The position numbers and the translations under genes were made by a program. This document shows, piece after piece, positions 12,101-27,500 of a stretch of 64,000 bases of DNA. Position 1 is the stretch's first letter. Each line of letters begins with the position of its first letter. The DNA comes from Ectocarpus siliculosus (taxonomy: Eukaryota; Sar; Phaeophyceae; Ectocarpales; Ectocarpaceae): positions 5,385,659-5,449,658 of the forward strand of contig FN649736.1 in assembly GCA_000310025.1 (NCBI GenBank). The letters are read 5' to 3'. The notes under the pieces are model-generated. The model worked only from the letters and a program-made list of their open reading frames with translations. It was not told where the DNA came from and searched no databases.

Positions 12101-15100
12101 CTATACTTGCAACCTATCTTCGACTCGGAAGACATCAACAAGCAGCTACCCGCCGAGGGAAAACGCTTCTCGAGCGTCGACAAGCACTGGAGAGCGACAA
12201 TGGCTTCTGCTGGGGGGGGTGCCTTGTGAGTCCCTTCACATGTGTCGCGGTTGCAATGACAGCATATGGCTGAGGTGGTGGGCATGACGTTTTATTGACC
12301 GGGCTACCCTCCACGGTTGCTCCGTCCAAACAGACCGCTACATGTGTTGATATTCACGAGAGAGTCAACCTCATGAATTTCTGGTAACCACCAAACCGGT
12401 GGCCATATGGATCCTGATATACGGTGATAAGGGGATCCGAACGCCTTTTTGGACGCTGATTCACACATGCCTTTGTGTTCTTCTGTGGTTTGCTTCTCAC
12501 AGGTGCATCAGGTTCTGTAACGACGCAAAGCTGTTGGACAAGTTCCGCGAGAGCGCCAAGCTGCTGGACATGGTGCAGAAGGGTCTGAGCGACTATCTCG
12601 AGACCAAGAGAGCGGGTTTCAGCCGATTCTACTTCCTGTCCAACGATGAGCTGCTCGAAATTCTCAGCCAAACGAAGGTCGGCACATGCAGAGCGAATAT
12701 ATTGGAGACAGACAGTAGTGTAATCGCTAACATTTTCAAGGAATGAAGGCTGTTTTCGCGGTCGAATCGCAGGGAGGGGTGAGCGGGCAGTGTCACCCAC
12801 TACGAGATCGTCTCAGCGCGCCGGGTACAATCTGCGCTCCCCCGCGAGGTTCTCGTCTGTGCGGATATGCGCCCCGCCCCGCCCCCGCTCCCGAAACTTC
12901 CAGCAACCCGCTCCACTCCGCGGAGTTTGTTGAGGACGAAACCGTCGAAAGCTTACCTTGTTCGGATCATATTCCCTATTTGACATTAGCTTCCAGATTC
13001 CACAAAACTACCGCAGCAAGTTTCTGTGGGCTATCTGCCTGATATTCAGGATGTGGACTATTTTCACCGGGTAGAGAGCCTCTCCCGCCTCATTCAGGCC
13101 CTCACGTTGACAATAAAAGTGTTGCGATGTTTTTTCTCGACACCTGCACCCAAGAGTCAACTGCCAGAGGCAGGTCTTGGCGGTTGCTTTTGGTGTCGCT
13201 CTTCCACAGCAGTAGCGGGCGTGAAGTATTTGTAGCAACACTCAGCATCGCAAAATCGTGTTCCTCCGCTGGTTATCATGTTCACGATTCGTTAAATGAG
13301 ACTGCCAAATAATAACTGATGTTTGATCCTAGTCCTAACTCTTTGCGTAGCAATCGACGTACAGAAAAGATGGGATGGCGCAAACACGGTAAGCCTATCT
13401 GCGAACCTACCCTTCACCCATTCCAGGACCCGCTGCGAGTGCAACCACATCTTCGGAAGTGCTTTGAGGGCATCAAGACGGTGGACTTTGCCGACGACCT
13501 GACCATCCACGGCATGATCTCATCAGAGGGCGAGAAGGTAAACTACGACGGCGCTAGAAGGAGGTGTACACTGTTAGTACAGAGGCAGACGTGCTAAGGT
13601 TTTCGCAACGCGCCCACTGCACCATAACGCTTTCAATCTCCATCATGTAATGTAAACCTGCTGACAGGGCACCCTTTCAACTCTTGTGTGAGTCCCGCCG
13701 TAAGCAAACCTGAGCTTGAGAACGACTTCATGTGTCCTATGAGTGTTCGCCAGCTATACAGTTGCCTCACTCAGCGAATGTTCACCATACCGCTCTTTGT
13801 GCACGCGTCACCACTGTAGGTACCCTTCAAGGCGCCGGTGGACCCGAACGGCAAGAACATCGAGAACTGGATGGTAGAGGTGAGGGCTCTTTCTCTTTTG
13901 CATGAGAACCGGTGTATGTGGTGGCGGACAAAAGGGAGAAAGGTCTTCATTTCAGCAGTCTTGCATTCTGGGAGCGGCGATGGAATGGTGCACCAACTGT
14001 TGGGTTAGCATTTATAAGACTAAGGTGTAGAGGGGTGGTGCAAGTTGCGCTCTTACATGAGCTGCCGGAAAAGAAAGGCGTTGATGACAGATTTGCGAGA
14101 GGTGGAAGGGTTGCTTCTGAATGCGGCTGTTCTTGTATTGCTGCAAGGAGACGCTTTGAATGTGGACACCGTAACCCTTCCGTGCAACGCCGACAGGTTT
14201 GCGACATGATGTGTGCCAGCGTAAGGGAGCAGATGATGCTTGGAGTCAACGACTACCTTGTCATCGACCGGACGCAGTGGATGCAGAACTGGCCCGGACA
14301 GATTGTGCTTAACGGATCTCAGGTAAGCACCTAACAGCCTAATAGATGTCTTCGTAGGATCCTGCGGAGGTTATATTGTATTCCCCTGAAACCTCAAGTT
14401 CCAGAGAAGGGTCCTTACACAAAGATGTATCTACGCTTGAATGCTGCGATGTTATTCACCGTCGCTGGTTGGAGTTTCTTTTTCAAGGACTTCGTACAAA
14501 CTCGTGTGCACGCGGGGCTTTGTCGTTCATAGGTCCAACGTGCGGCATGACAAAAGACGCGATGCACATGGTGGAAACGAGGAGATGAACCAGTGTCCTT
14601 CGCAACTCTTTCCCCGTAATTCTAATGGCGATAATACACGGATCGTAGTACTATTTGCTTCAATGAAAGGGTCACAGACGTAATATTTGCATACAACACC
14701 GGGATTTCCGATAGAATGGGTTGAACGCAGTCGTTTCATATGAACGGGTAGTCATCCGCGTGCTTGTTCGCGTTTTGATGCGATGGCGTACAGCAGCTGA
14801 ATCGAACGTACAAACATATCAACAGGTGCACTGGACTGCGGAGACAGAGGCGGCGATGCTGGAAGGTGGCAACGAGGGGGTACACCGCTACTACGAGCAG
14901 CTCATCGGGCAGTTAAATGACATGGTGTACCTCATCCGCGGACAGCTTTCGAAGATGGCTAGGGTCACCATTGGGGCTTTGGCCGTCATTGACGTCCATG
15001 CTCGCGATGTCATGAAAAAGGTACGGTTTGGGAACGTCCAAGAACTGAAAACAGATTTTGGTTTAGCGTCCGGGTCGGGGTGTGGGTAAAGTCCACCGTC

Positions 15101-18100
15101 AGGCCATCACTAGCTGCTCTGCCTGTAGGACGAAGGACAACCGCTCGTCCCGCTCATGGAATATTTGCATTTGAGATGCCTTCAGACATTCGCAACAACT
15201 ACATGAATGTAACGGCCTTTGCTTTATCGCAGATGGCGGACGCGGGTGTTGCGGCAGCGACGGATTTCGACTGGGCCTCACAGATGCGTTTCTACTGGAG
15301 GGGCGACGACGAAACCGGCCACCTCAAGGTGGGCAACGAAAAGCACAAGCGATGATACGTCTTCAACGAAGTACGGAAGGCATGCCTGGGATGGTAACGT
15401 AAGGTTGGACCATTGAACAAGGTGTGCTTGTGTCACGCGAGAGGCAGCACGGGTACTGGTGCCTCTGTCGTAAGTTCGGGCACAGGTTTTCATGGGGAAA
15501 CTTTAACATTACCTGACATATGGCACATCCTTTGTTTTGGGCGTCAGTCCATACTACGACCGTGTCGAGGCAACAGACCGCATTCCTGCTTCTGAAGAGT
15601 ACCGACCCAATACGGTGAGTATTTCCTGAAAATGTGGCATTTGCGCTGATTTTGACCTTCGGAGCAGGTTGTCATGGTGTCGAGCGAGAGGCAATACGGC
15701 TACGAGTATCTCGGGAACTCCTTCCGTCTGGTGATCACCCCTCTCACGGACAAGTGCTACCTGACCATCATGAGTGCGCTGCAGGTGAGAATATCTTATA
15801 TAGAGAAATCTTCGACCCAAACAATATACTACGATGTGTAGCGTTCTTTAACACGTCACTCCGTCGCCCGCGCACAGCACTTCCCGCATGTATGACATTT
15901 GTCGCGTTAAGCAACAGAACACGAACGTCCGACGTTCACTGACGTTCACCAAGAGGCGCGTGCGTTTACCGCGATTCACGGCAACTTCTCCACCCACCCC
16001 GGGCGACCTACGTATGTATCCGAACTTGTTTTGCGCCCACCCTTTCATGAACGTACGTTCAGTCGTCGATCGTTGGACATGATGTTTTGTCGCTCAGAGA
16101 AGTCGTTCTCGTTGGGGTTAAATGGACCGGATGGAACTTCCGGTATTTTTCTATTCAAACGGTTGCCCCTCGTCCTCAGATTCCCACACCTAAAAACAAC
16201 TGGGACCCCGTCAGAACTTGGACACGACTCGATGAAAGCGCAGTGAGTAGCACTATGAGAATGGCTGGAGGCAAACTCTAATCTCCATTCATTGTATCCT
16301 GAGCTGTTTGTAGCTATCCTGAGCGATGCCGTTTGCCATTTTCCTTGCCCAGTTATGGCACGTCCCCACCCACTTCCGTTTCCCCACACGATTGGACATA
16401 TCGCACTTTAGATGATCCTTGGCGGCGCCCCGGCGGGACCTGCGGGTACGGGGAAGACGGAGACGACCAAGGATCTGGCGAAAGCCTTGGCCAAACAGTG
16501 TGTCGTGTTTAATTGCTCCGACGGACTTGACTACCTCGCCATGGGGAAGTTCTTCAAAGGCAAGTGAGGGTAGGGATACTCGCGTTCGCTAGGTCTAAGT
16601 GAGACGTCAAGAGAAGGACAGGAAGACAAACCCATTACGCGGGTCATTGTACGCTGGAACCGGGGCACAATTGCATCATGCGATCTGGACGGTAGATATC
16701 TTGCTGCAAAGTCGTCAATGAACGACAGCGTTTGCCTTACCGTATCACTCCGTGAAACAATCTAAAGTGTCGTTACAGTTGTTTGAGCTCTGTCTACCGT
16801 CTCCCATGCAACCACTGCAGGGTTGGCATCTTCAGGAGCATGGGCGTGCTTCGACGAGTTCAACCGCATCAACATCGAGGTGACGTGCCATTCCCTCTTG
16901 GAGGGCACCCTCGTACTCGAACCGTCGTAATTCTCTGCCTGTCAGTAAATCATGGTGTGCCTAATTACCCTTTCCCTTCGCTCGTACAGCCTGAAGCCAC
17001 ACCCGGTTGAGCATGAGAGACAGAATCTGGACGGGAAACAAAACAATCAACCCCTGCCTGCCTCAGACACAACACGCTGCTTTAACACTTTGCTGTTCAA
17101 CCCCTGCCGGCCTTCAGACACACTGATGTATTTTAATACTGTGCTTTTGTCTTGCCTGCTGTAGGACGGTGCATCGCTTGGCCCTAGCCACGGGTATGCG
17201 AACCCTTTTCCCGCCTATAATTCTCACTAATGTCCGTGCTCTTTCTTCCTCGGCCATCTGCCTCGCATCCCTCTCTGGCTAGGTGCTGAGTGTGATTGCC
17301 CAACAAATCATGACCCTCCAAGGAGCTGTCCAGCGAGGGGAAAAGCGGGTTATTTTTGAGGACGTGAGTGCACTCCGTCTGCGTGCACTGCCACTGAACA
17401 ACACGATATTTGCACCGGCATGGTGATTAACCACGGCGTTGACTTATTCATGGTCGACAAAAACCCTCCAAGATTGTGAGGTTAAAGCTGCACGCAACCC
17501 ACACCTACTCGTGTATCAAGTCAGCTCTGGGCCGTAAATGGCGCAACAACAATCCCCCCATTCTTTTCTTCTACGAGTTCTCTCCCGGTATCAGGCCGTC
17601 GAGATGCACTAGATGGAAGCCATGTATAACACCATTTCCACCGATACACCTCTCATACTGAACAAGCTCAACTCTCGCGAAACCGCCACTCCCGCCCCCC
17701 CTGGGTCCCATCGTCGCTGTACCCCGCACCAAAATCTCGCAACAGACGGACATTTTTGTGAATCCAGACTTCGCCGTGTTTATCACCATGAACCCCGGGT
17801 ACGCCGGCCGGTCGGCCCTGCCCGACAACTTGGAGGCGTTATTCCGTCCCGTTGCCATGATGGTGCCGGACTACGCCCTGATCGGCGAGATCATGCTTTT
17901 CAGCTTCGGCTACCTGGAAAACAGGAAGTGCGCCCAGAAGATGGTGGCAACTTTCCGGCTTTGCTCGGAGCAGCTGTCCGCGCAGGTGATTAGCTTTTGA
18001 AAGCTTGGTTCGAACCACCGAACTCCTTTTGATCTTGAAGATGGCCGCCTACTCTGAAGTTGAGGTACTCTGGTCCATGCCTCTAGCTTGCAAAGGCGAC

Positions 18101-21100
18101 TGCGTGTGGATCAAGTGGGATGCGACGAATAAGGCGTTGCCCACAAAGCTGCCCTGATTTCCAGAACGGATACACGGGTACACATTGGCGTTGCGATTTC
18201 CAACCGGTCAACAACAGGTATCACCGTCAATTTTGCCCTGTAGTACGGGTATGTTCTTGACGATTGCCGCTCAGAGGTTCAACACAAGCCCGATCATTCG
18301 CGTCCAGATCGACTTGTACGAGACTCGATGTATCGTAAGACAGGGTCTGGGGAAGCACTTGGGCACAGAATAGCTGCCGCACATGAGCTCGATATCGCAC
18401 CTTCACCCTCAGCTGCCATGAGTTTCAGCAATCTACCTCACGGAAACCATGCGACGTTTTGTCACTGTTCTCCGCTCAACCGCAACCGTTAGGACCACTA
18501 TGACTACGGCATGCGAGCCGTGAAGACTGTCATCTCCGCCGCCGGGAACCTCAAGAGGGCCAGTCCGGAGGCCAACGAGGAGGCGTTGCTCCTCAGAGCG
18601 TTACAGGTGTGGGACATTAAACAACATAGGGAATTTTTGACATCGACTCGACCAAACTATGGGTGTTTTCTGTGGCCACACCGTGGTATGCGACATGCGT
18701 AAGGGCGAAATGGCATACACGGCAACTTGCGTTTCGCGCCATCTTTACGGCTTCTTGCAGCTTTATGGTGTATCGTGCTGCCCGAAATCACAAGGCGGAG
18801 TATTAGCAACGCATACATCGGTTTCAGTACACCTGACAACTCTGCCCTTCACTGCAACCGGTATAAATACTTGCAACACATACGAAGGACGTGAACGTGC
18901 CCAAGTTTCTGGCACACGACCTGCCCCTGTTCGGCGGCATCTTGAGCGACCTGTTCCCCGGCATAGAGCGCCCAGCCTTTGACTATGGGCCGCTGCTGAA
19001 CTCGCTCAAGCTGGCCATGCAGAATCAGGGCTTACAACCGGTGAGGCAACTGACACTAATCCCGAACGTAGCATTGGCAATATGTTTTTGAACCCCTTTT
19101 CAAATGCGAGCGTTGTTCGGAAGGCGTATTGCCCAAGGCTGGTTGACCTGACGGTGGTCGCGGTTGTGCCACGGTGGAGCTAATCAAGTAGCGTAGGTCC
19201 TGGGGGGAGTCTCAACGTGTTATCAGCGCCCCTTTTCCCGAAGAAGGCTATCCACCGGCGGTGTCTACGTCCGAATGTTGTCGAGCGAAAAAACCAAAAC
19301 ACAATACAACAGTTTACTGACATATTTCCGAAATAGTCTAATGTTCTTTGGTAGATACCCGACCACGAGTTCGGACCTTTCCTGCCCCCTCCTACCTACG
19401 AAGTTTTTGTTCTCTCTGACTTGCTCTTACAAGACATCGTGTTTCTATTTCAAGGTTGTCACGCTCAAACGTTCACCCGCATATTTGAAAGGGTCCAGTG
19501 TAGGCATGAGCACCTATTAACAATCCATAAGGACCTCCCTGCTGAACATATCTAATCTGGTGATAGCGTCTATCATGTTGTGGTGTCGGTTGTCGTCCAG
19601 GTACCAATCTTCCTGACAAAGGCCATTGAGCTGTACGAGATGATCTGCGTGCGACACGGCCTGATGGTGGTGGGACCCACGGGCGGAGGCAAGAGCAAGA
19701 ACATCGCTGTCCTCAAGGAGGCTCTCACTCATCTCAAGGTACAACAACGGCAGCATACAACATGAGAATCACCTGTGTTCACGTTTAGTGGATAGTGCAG
19801 CAACGGTGCCTCGCGTGCCAAGCGCCTGCACCAGATATTTCCACATGCTGGTCGTAGCAGATGTGAGTATGGATATGGACAGAGACAGGGCGACAGTAGT
19901 GGGTAGAAGGACAGCCTTGGTCGATTTCTCGCACAAATCAACGTGCCTTGAGCCTCCGCGTGTTGGCACCGATCCACTGTGTTGAGCTTGTTGCTCAAAT
20001 AATGCTTTACTCAAGTTTGGGGCAAATCCCTCACGCCTTGTACTCCTGATCATATCTTGCATCATCTCCAACAGCGACTGGGAGTTGAGGGCGAGCGTTA
20101 CGAGAAGGTGGAGACGTTTCACCTTAACCCCAAGTCCATCACAATGGGACAGCTGTACGGCGAGTTTGACGACAACACCCACGAGTGGCAGGTGATCCTT
20201 GATAAAGAAAAACGAGTTATAACCGATATTTGATAAACCGGAGGCAAGGCAAGAGCCAAAGAGGCTTCACCTGTCGGGGTGCAGACGACCAGCACCGGCA
20301 ACTTTGCAGATGACTACAGAAATTCACGTCACACAGGACTACGACACCACTGCCGCCCCCTTCCAGTTTGACACACCGGTGCCTACCCCTGACAATGCAC
20401 TTAGGACGGTGTGTTGGCAGACTTGGTCCGCTCGTGCGCCCGAAAGGAAGTGCCGGATCTCCAGTGGGTGCTGTTTGACGGCCCGGTGGATGCTATCTGG
20501 ATTGAGAACATGAACACTGTGCTCGACGACAACAAAAAGGTGTGCTTGCAAGCGTGCGATCGCCAAATGCCGTTGTGGGTTTGTTGCAGTACATCAAGAC
20601 TGTTTTCGGTGTTGTTTATATGGTTGAGAGATTGAGGGACAAGAACCGTGAGCTCAACCGATCCACCTGGACAAGGTATCGAGCTTCACCCAAAAAGAGA
20701 TCTTCGCTTATGAGCCCGGGGCTACAGCACTTCAACAAGCCCCAGAAATGCACGGTCTGTTTAGCATTGATCGTCGTTTCATTCAACTTGAACCACGAAA
20801 TTTTCGTACCCCCCATGCGCTTTGCTTGGCAGCTGTGTTTAACCTCGGGAGAGATTATGTCCCTTTCCGAGCCGATGACGATGATGTTCGAGCCGGAGGA
20901 CCTAGCTGTCGCCTCCCCTGCCACGGTGTCCAGATGCGGCATGATCTACATGGAGCCTAAGAGCCTCGGGTTCGACCCGCTTGTGCAATCCTGGCTCGTG
21001 CAGCTGCCAGATGTCATTGGTGCCGGTGAAAGGTGAGCAAGAGAGGGTTCGAGGGGCGTGGGATGTCAATGTGAAGAGTGCAGTGACTGATGTTTGAGCC

Positions 21101-21565
21101 AGATCCTGGAGATGCAGCCATTTCGGTAGGAACTCATCAAGGCATACGTGCGACGTTGGCGCCTTTGTCACGTCCGGGAAGCAAGAACGGGGGTTAGGTG
21201 GGGCATGTGGTTCTCTTGGGTAGAGCTGCTGTTCTCCGCGAGACGTATCGGCGGTGTTGCAGTTTTGCTATTATTGGCTTCGGGGGCCAAGTTTGTCCCC
21301 ATCATTCAGCGTCTACTACAGTAGATTGTTGACGTTCCTGGCCTCTCCCTTCGAAATGTTCGTTTTTCCAACCCCTCGCCCGGCCCATTTTTTTCTTGGC
21401 ACGGTTCCCGAAAATGTTACCGATCTTGAATAACTCTGCAGGGTTACGCTCTCTCGGTTGTTCGACACGTACGTCGCGTCAACTCTATCGGCCCTGCGGC
21501 GCTTCTGCTTCGAGCCTCTGCCGTCGGTGAGTGTGCTTCAGCATCAACTTGCCTTAGGCATGTAC

Positions 21566-21598
<33 letters not shown>

Positions 21599-24500
21599 CG
21601 CCGCTACTTTGGGTATGCACATACGGAAACTCGTTCTTCCCTGTCTACAAAATGCCTCCTTATTTCGCACAAGCCAAATACGTATGAGCACCTATGTATA
21701 CACAATCTACATCCCGACATTGAATTAGGTGTACAGACACACACAACGAGGGGTGTGCCAATGTCAGTAAACCAGTGTGCGGAACTCAGCTCGTGGGACA
21801 AAGAAAAAATGGCAGCGACACCAGCACGACTAAATTGCCTGCAGCCCCCCGAGTATCGTAAGCCATATGGAAGCATCATACCGTTTCACCCTTCGCACAA
21901 TTCCGCCAATACAGCCCTAGAAACGTTGCTGCAGAGAAACGCTGAACATCCGGTACCGTGCCGAGAGCCGCAGTGTTGTGAATCTTGGTGTTGCCCCGGT
22001 GGGGTCTATGCCGAAGAAACTATAATTGTGCCATGGTCTGAGTATGTCCCTTGAATTTTCTATGGCTGTGTTTGTCTCTGGTCCTGTGTCAGGTGGACGG
22101 GTGCCTTGTGCAGGGTCTGATGAACATCCTAGATTGCTACTTCGAGGAGTTCCGGCCGTTCGAAGGTGTCGTTCGGAAGACCCCAGAGGCCACCGAGAAC
22201 CTCAAGAAGAGCGTGGAACCCCTCTTCATGTTTGCTCTGGTGTGGTCGGTTCTCGCCACGGTCGACCGAAAGGGCCGGGAATTCATGGACCAATTCATCA
22301 GGTGAAAACTAACCCGATTGTGTCCGGCTCTTAAACAAAAACAAGGGTACGTGTCTACATCCATGGATAAGACAACACTGATTTTTTCATAGTTCGACAC
22401 ATGCACAGTTCGGCGTCCGAGGGTTTCACCACAGTAGTCTTGATCGGTCCATTCGTTCTTTCTGCACACGAGGTCGACTGATAAAGTCTTCAATCACGAG
22501 GTAGGAAGGTAGATTGCGCTCACATAAACAGTAGCGTCAAGTCTCTTCTTTTCACATCCCGAAGCGTTTGACTCGCCCCAGAGCACCCCGGAGGTTGAAG
22601 TTCAATACATTTTCACGTAGAAATGGTTCGATCTGTGCTTCCTTCCTTCATAAGGATCTAAGCGTAGCATTCTTTTCAAGTGTTAGCAGGTCAACTTAGA
22701 ACACTCTCGGCCTCCACAGTAGCTAGAATGCATCCTGTTCCAAACGCTGGTTGAGGGCCATCTTTTAATGTTTGGTTCATCCCATGTAGGGGCGAGATGC
22801 GATCAAGCGGTGCCGCCAAGCCCTTTCCCGAGGGAGAGCTGGTTTACGACTTCTGCTTCGACCAGGAAACGATGGAGTGGGTCCCCTGGATGGATACCGT
22901 GGCGCCCTACAAGTGAGAAGAGACGTGGAAGCTTTCGAGAAAGGCCGCAGTAGTACCGCATGACAAATGCATACTACGATTCATGGGGAAACGATTCACG
23001 GGAAAACCAAGCTTTGCGCATGTTCAAACGAACGGATACTTTTGAAGCCCTCCGCGCGGAGAACACATGGCGGCATGTTTGACCGTGTGGAGTAAAACTG
23101 TTCGAAATCGTTGAGAAGCAGAGCTTGCGCATCATACGGCTCGTAGACCGCATGCCACAGGCGACAAGTCTCCCTGGTTTCGAGCACGAGACACAAAAAT
23201 ATTGGGAGCAAACGCTGCTTATGCTGAAGACCCTGATAACCTATTATTGATCGATGAAATATTCAACTTTTCTCATGTTGATATGAATATCCATGTTCGT
23301 ATCTTCAGTTAGGCGATGGGTGAGATGCAGTCAATAAACTAAACTCTTGGGGATACATTGTACACCCGTCTGTCCCCCTGGTGTTTGTCTTGCTTCCCCT
23401 ACAGGCACGACCCCAAACTGGAGTTCTGTGAGCTTATCATCCCCACGGTAGACAGCGTCCGCTACACGTATCTCCTCAATCTCCTCATCGCCGGAGACAA
23501 GCACGTGCTCATGACAGGTACAACACGCGGTGTCGTTCGTAGGACATCCACACCTTGCGCTCATCCGTGACTCTATTCTATCATGGGATCAAAGTAGAAG
23601 ATCACAAAGTTACTTACAAGAAGGCTTCTCTTGTCAAAGAGAGTTGGATGTCGATGTTTTCACGGGCTTAGCGGCAGGTGAAATCTCATGCTCGCTCTCC
23701 GCGCCCAGAAATTATGTGCAGACCGGTTCCAACCCACAGGAAAGTAACCCCGTCGATATTGCAATGCTACATAGCTTCTCTGATTGTGGATGCCTCAACA
23801 CTCTCCCGGGGTGACAAAATGTCCCTTCTTCGAAGTTTCGTGTTTAGCTGGGTTACATGGCGTGCGATGATCCTCACTGCAAGATGTTCGACGTTGCCAT
23901 AGCCCTAGGATGTAACACTTAGTCCATGCAATCTCCTCTCATTCTCATGACCGCACAGTATGCCGGTCACAAAAACGGTTTGAGCGTTTGCTGGCCTGGA
24001 AAAGCGACGTTTTTACTTCTCCTTTTCGAGTTACCATGATTTCTAGAATGGAAGGAAGATACGTATTCGACGTTTCCGTCATGGCTCTGATCTGGGCCCT
24101 CACGTTGCTCCCCGGCATCGCAGGGCCGACCGGCACGGGTAAAACTGTCAACGTGGTGCAGCACCTCCAAACCGGGGTGTCCGACTCGTTCGTTCCTCTC
24201 TGTCTCGCCTTCTCCGCACAGACTTCGGCGAATCAGACCCAGGCAAGCCTTGGATCGCACATGCAACAAGTTGAAATACATGTTCCCCAAGTTGAGACTT
24301 CTGAGATTCGTCGCGGTGGCGTATCAAGTCTGGCCTGTGCTTGGTCTTGATGTTGACGACGTCTCTGCAGCTCTCTCACAAACCAGTATTTAGCAACTCC
24401 GTTTGCTCTGTACAAGACCAAACATGCTTGTTTGGCCTGTCCATTATTCCAGGACCTGATCGACGGCAAGTGTGAAAAACGAAGGAAGGGCGTTTTCGGC

Positions 24501-27500
24501 CCCACCGCCGGGAAGAAGTTCATCCTGTTTGTGGACGATGTGAACATGCCAACAAAAGAGTTCTACGGCGCGCAGCCTCCGATCGAATTGCTCCGACAAT
24601 GGTTCGACAATGGTGGCTGGTGCGTCAGCCCGCCATGTTGCTTTCACCTTTTCGTCCTTCGTAGCAGTGCAGTTTGATTTCCAACGACTGCAACGTGTTT
24701 TTCCCTATGTGCCTTTCAGTTGCGTTTTGTGGGCCAACGGCGCCACCTTGCTCGACACTGCCGCGTTGAAACATGTAATGCAAAATGTTATGTCCTGCAA
24801 GTGTGATGGCTGCATTCACCCTGTTTCCCCAAATACACGCGTTCCCTCAACAAGCACTATTATGTGGTACAACTATCGACCTTGTGCGTTGCGTCATCCG
24901 TGGTACCGTATGATGCGGCATTGTGCCAACAGGTACGACCGCAAGGCCTTGCAATTCCGGCAGATCATTGATGTTGTCTTCGTGTGCGCCTGCGGACCCC
25001 CGGGCGGTGGACGAAACCCAGTGACGGCGCGTTTCTTCAGACACTTCAACATCGTCGCGTGAGTGCAACAACGCCACCGGTGGTATGATGAGTTATCGAA
25101 GCTCTAGTATCAAGCCCGTTGCAGGAAGTGGCGAGTTGCTCCGGGCTGTGCGCACCGTTTCCGTCACAGCTTGGAACTACGCATAAACCCTCTACGATCC
25201 TTGTAGCTGAGTTCCTCGTAACTTGCGGCTCCAGTGAAATTCTGCGGGCTATCTGGGATACGTGAAGCAATAGTAGAAGGTCGACCTTTAAGAAGCTCGC
25301 TCACGAACATTATTTTGGACTTGCGGCGTTGAGAGGGATATTTGTTCTTGTTTTCAACGCTTTCAACCGTTGGCCCGGGTTGAGGTACAACTGGGGACTG
25401 GCCCTCTCGCTGGGGAAGGGTTGCAGCTACTACGGCAAGTGAACCACGTGCAGTTAATGCAACCAGGAAAAAAAACAATTGTGTCAATTCCTGAAACTAA
25501 CAAACGTTTCGCCTGCCCGATTCCGCTATGTTGCTACTACGAAGCCTCGGCCTCTTTAGGAATCTCTTGGATGGGTTCCTGGTTGATAGAAAAAGCTCCC
25601 ATCTTCTACCTGCTTTCTACACCTCTGTCTCAAGCTCGCTCAAAGCGTCAATGCATCTTTTTTCTCCAACCCTCAGGTACACGGCTATGCAGGACGACAG
25701 CATGACGCTCATTTTCCGGACAATTTTCGGAAATTTCTTGGAAAGGTTCTCGGCGGAATGCAAAACCCTCGCAGAGCCCATCGTAGCCGCCACTGTGGGA
25801 ATGTACAACACTATCCTTGCGGATCTAAGGCCCACCCCTGCCAAGAGCCATTACACTTACAACCTCAGGGATTTGTCCAAGGTTTTCCAGGTGAGGTATT
25901 GTACTACTGTGCGGTGCAGTCAAACAGTCGGCAAACAAGGTTTTGCTTCGATTTATATTTATGTCGAAAAAGGTTTACTTGTCTTTTTTGTCGTTCAAAT
26001 GCGTTGCTTGCTAGCTTTGCTGTGTGTCAGCTACATAAAATGACGTGTGCTGCTAGCCTCTTATTTGGGAACGTTCCTTGTGCACAACAACCGGAATACC
26101 CCAACGGCCGGAACTACATTGATTGTCTCTCTACCCGTTGATTGGCGAAAACCACGCAAGTGACGCGCAATGATCGTCACCGGTCATTCAACCCGGAATC
26201 ACAGAAGTCGGCAAAACCGCCGTGGACGTCTCCGTCCGCAGAACCAGCCTCCTAGACGTAGTGTTTTACTGATGCCTCCGTTCACAAACTGTTTGCTGCA
26301 GGGCATGCTGATGATGGATCACCGCCGAGTGTCAACCGCTGCCGACCTAGCTCGCGTCTGGGTGCACGAGACACGTCGCGTGTTCGCTGACCGGCTGATC
26401 TCCTACGAAGACAAGGACTGGTTCGAGGACCTCGCCAAGAAACAGGGGGCGGAGCACCTGGGGCTAGACTGGGATGAAACTATCGGAGCGCCAGGAACAA
26501 AACGGAGCTTCCTCATGTACGCCGACTTCCTGATACCGGGGGCGGAGCCGAAGGTAACCTGGGGTGGAGCTGTAGTCCATGGTGGGGTTAGTGTGCAAAG
26601 GGGTGTTCGGGATGTTGGGGTTGAGATGGGTTGCAGTAGACACAACGGCAAGGTGAGGGTTAGGTGAACAAATTAAACCAATGGAAAACACTTCCGTCGT
26701 AAAACTGTTTACTTTTCGCCTTACCTCTTCAATCGGAATCTTCGTTAAGTTTGCCCCCTCGCTCATTGTGAAACGTTTTCTGACTCAAGATTTACGAAGA
26801 GGTGAAGGACTTCGAGAATCTGCAGAGCACCGTGGAGGAGTACCTCGGAGAGTTCAACGGCGAGAGCAAGCAGCCAATGCATCTGGTCATGTTCGGAGAC
26901 GCGATCGAACACGTCTCCAGGATCAGCAGAGTAATACGGTGAGTCTCATCAAACTAAACGTAACCAAACCACAGTACGCCTCCATCTCCATCGACAGGAT
27001 CGCGATGCGTCAGTACAACCAGAGTATCAAATGCGATACATGGGAATGGGTGAAGTCCAACACAAAACGAGTATTGGGCCATGCAACGCACTTGATCCAT
27101 TGGACTATGCACGAGTCGAGGTAGTTTAAACCGGGTCAAACTTAGTGCTCTGCTTGACTCCCTAGATATCCACAACGCTGTTGAGCCTGACTGTACCCAG
27201 TATACTGACACCCCGAAACACTGAAATGTTGAGATCAGAAATGGTTCATCTCCTCCACCGAACGTCTTTTCCCATACCTTCCATGGCACCCTTCCATCCT
27301 GTCATCAAAGTATCCAACCCCAAGGACGCCGTTACCCTTTCCATCTCCCGTCTCTAACTGCTCCTGACGAAAGGCAACCGATGGGAAACGCCCTGCTGCT
27401 CGGGGTGGGGGGATCTGGACGGCAGTCTCTGACTCGCTTGGCAACATTTATGGCGGATTTCGTTCTCTTCCAGGTACAATACGCTGGGCATACTGGAAGT

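Noticed and set aside
15547-15613. Possible cassette exon between dynein exons 28 and 29 (AG border, GTGAGT donor, open in one frame)
   Set aside because: It is 67 nt long, so including it would shift the frame. Exons 28 and 29 already join in phase and match the family without it.
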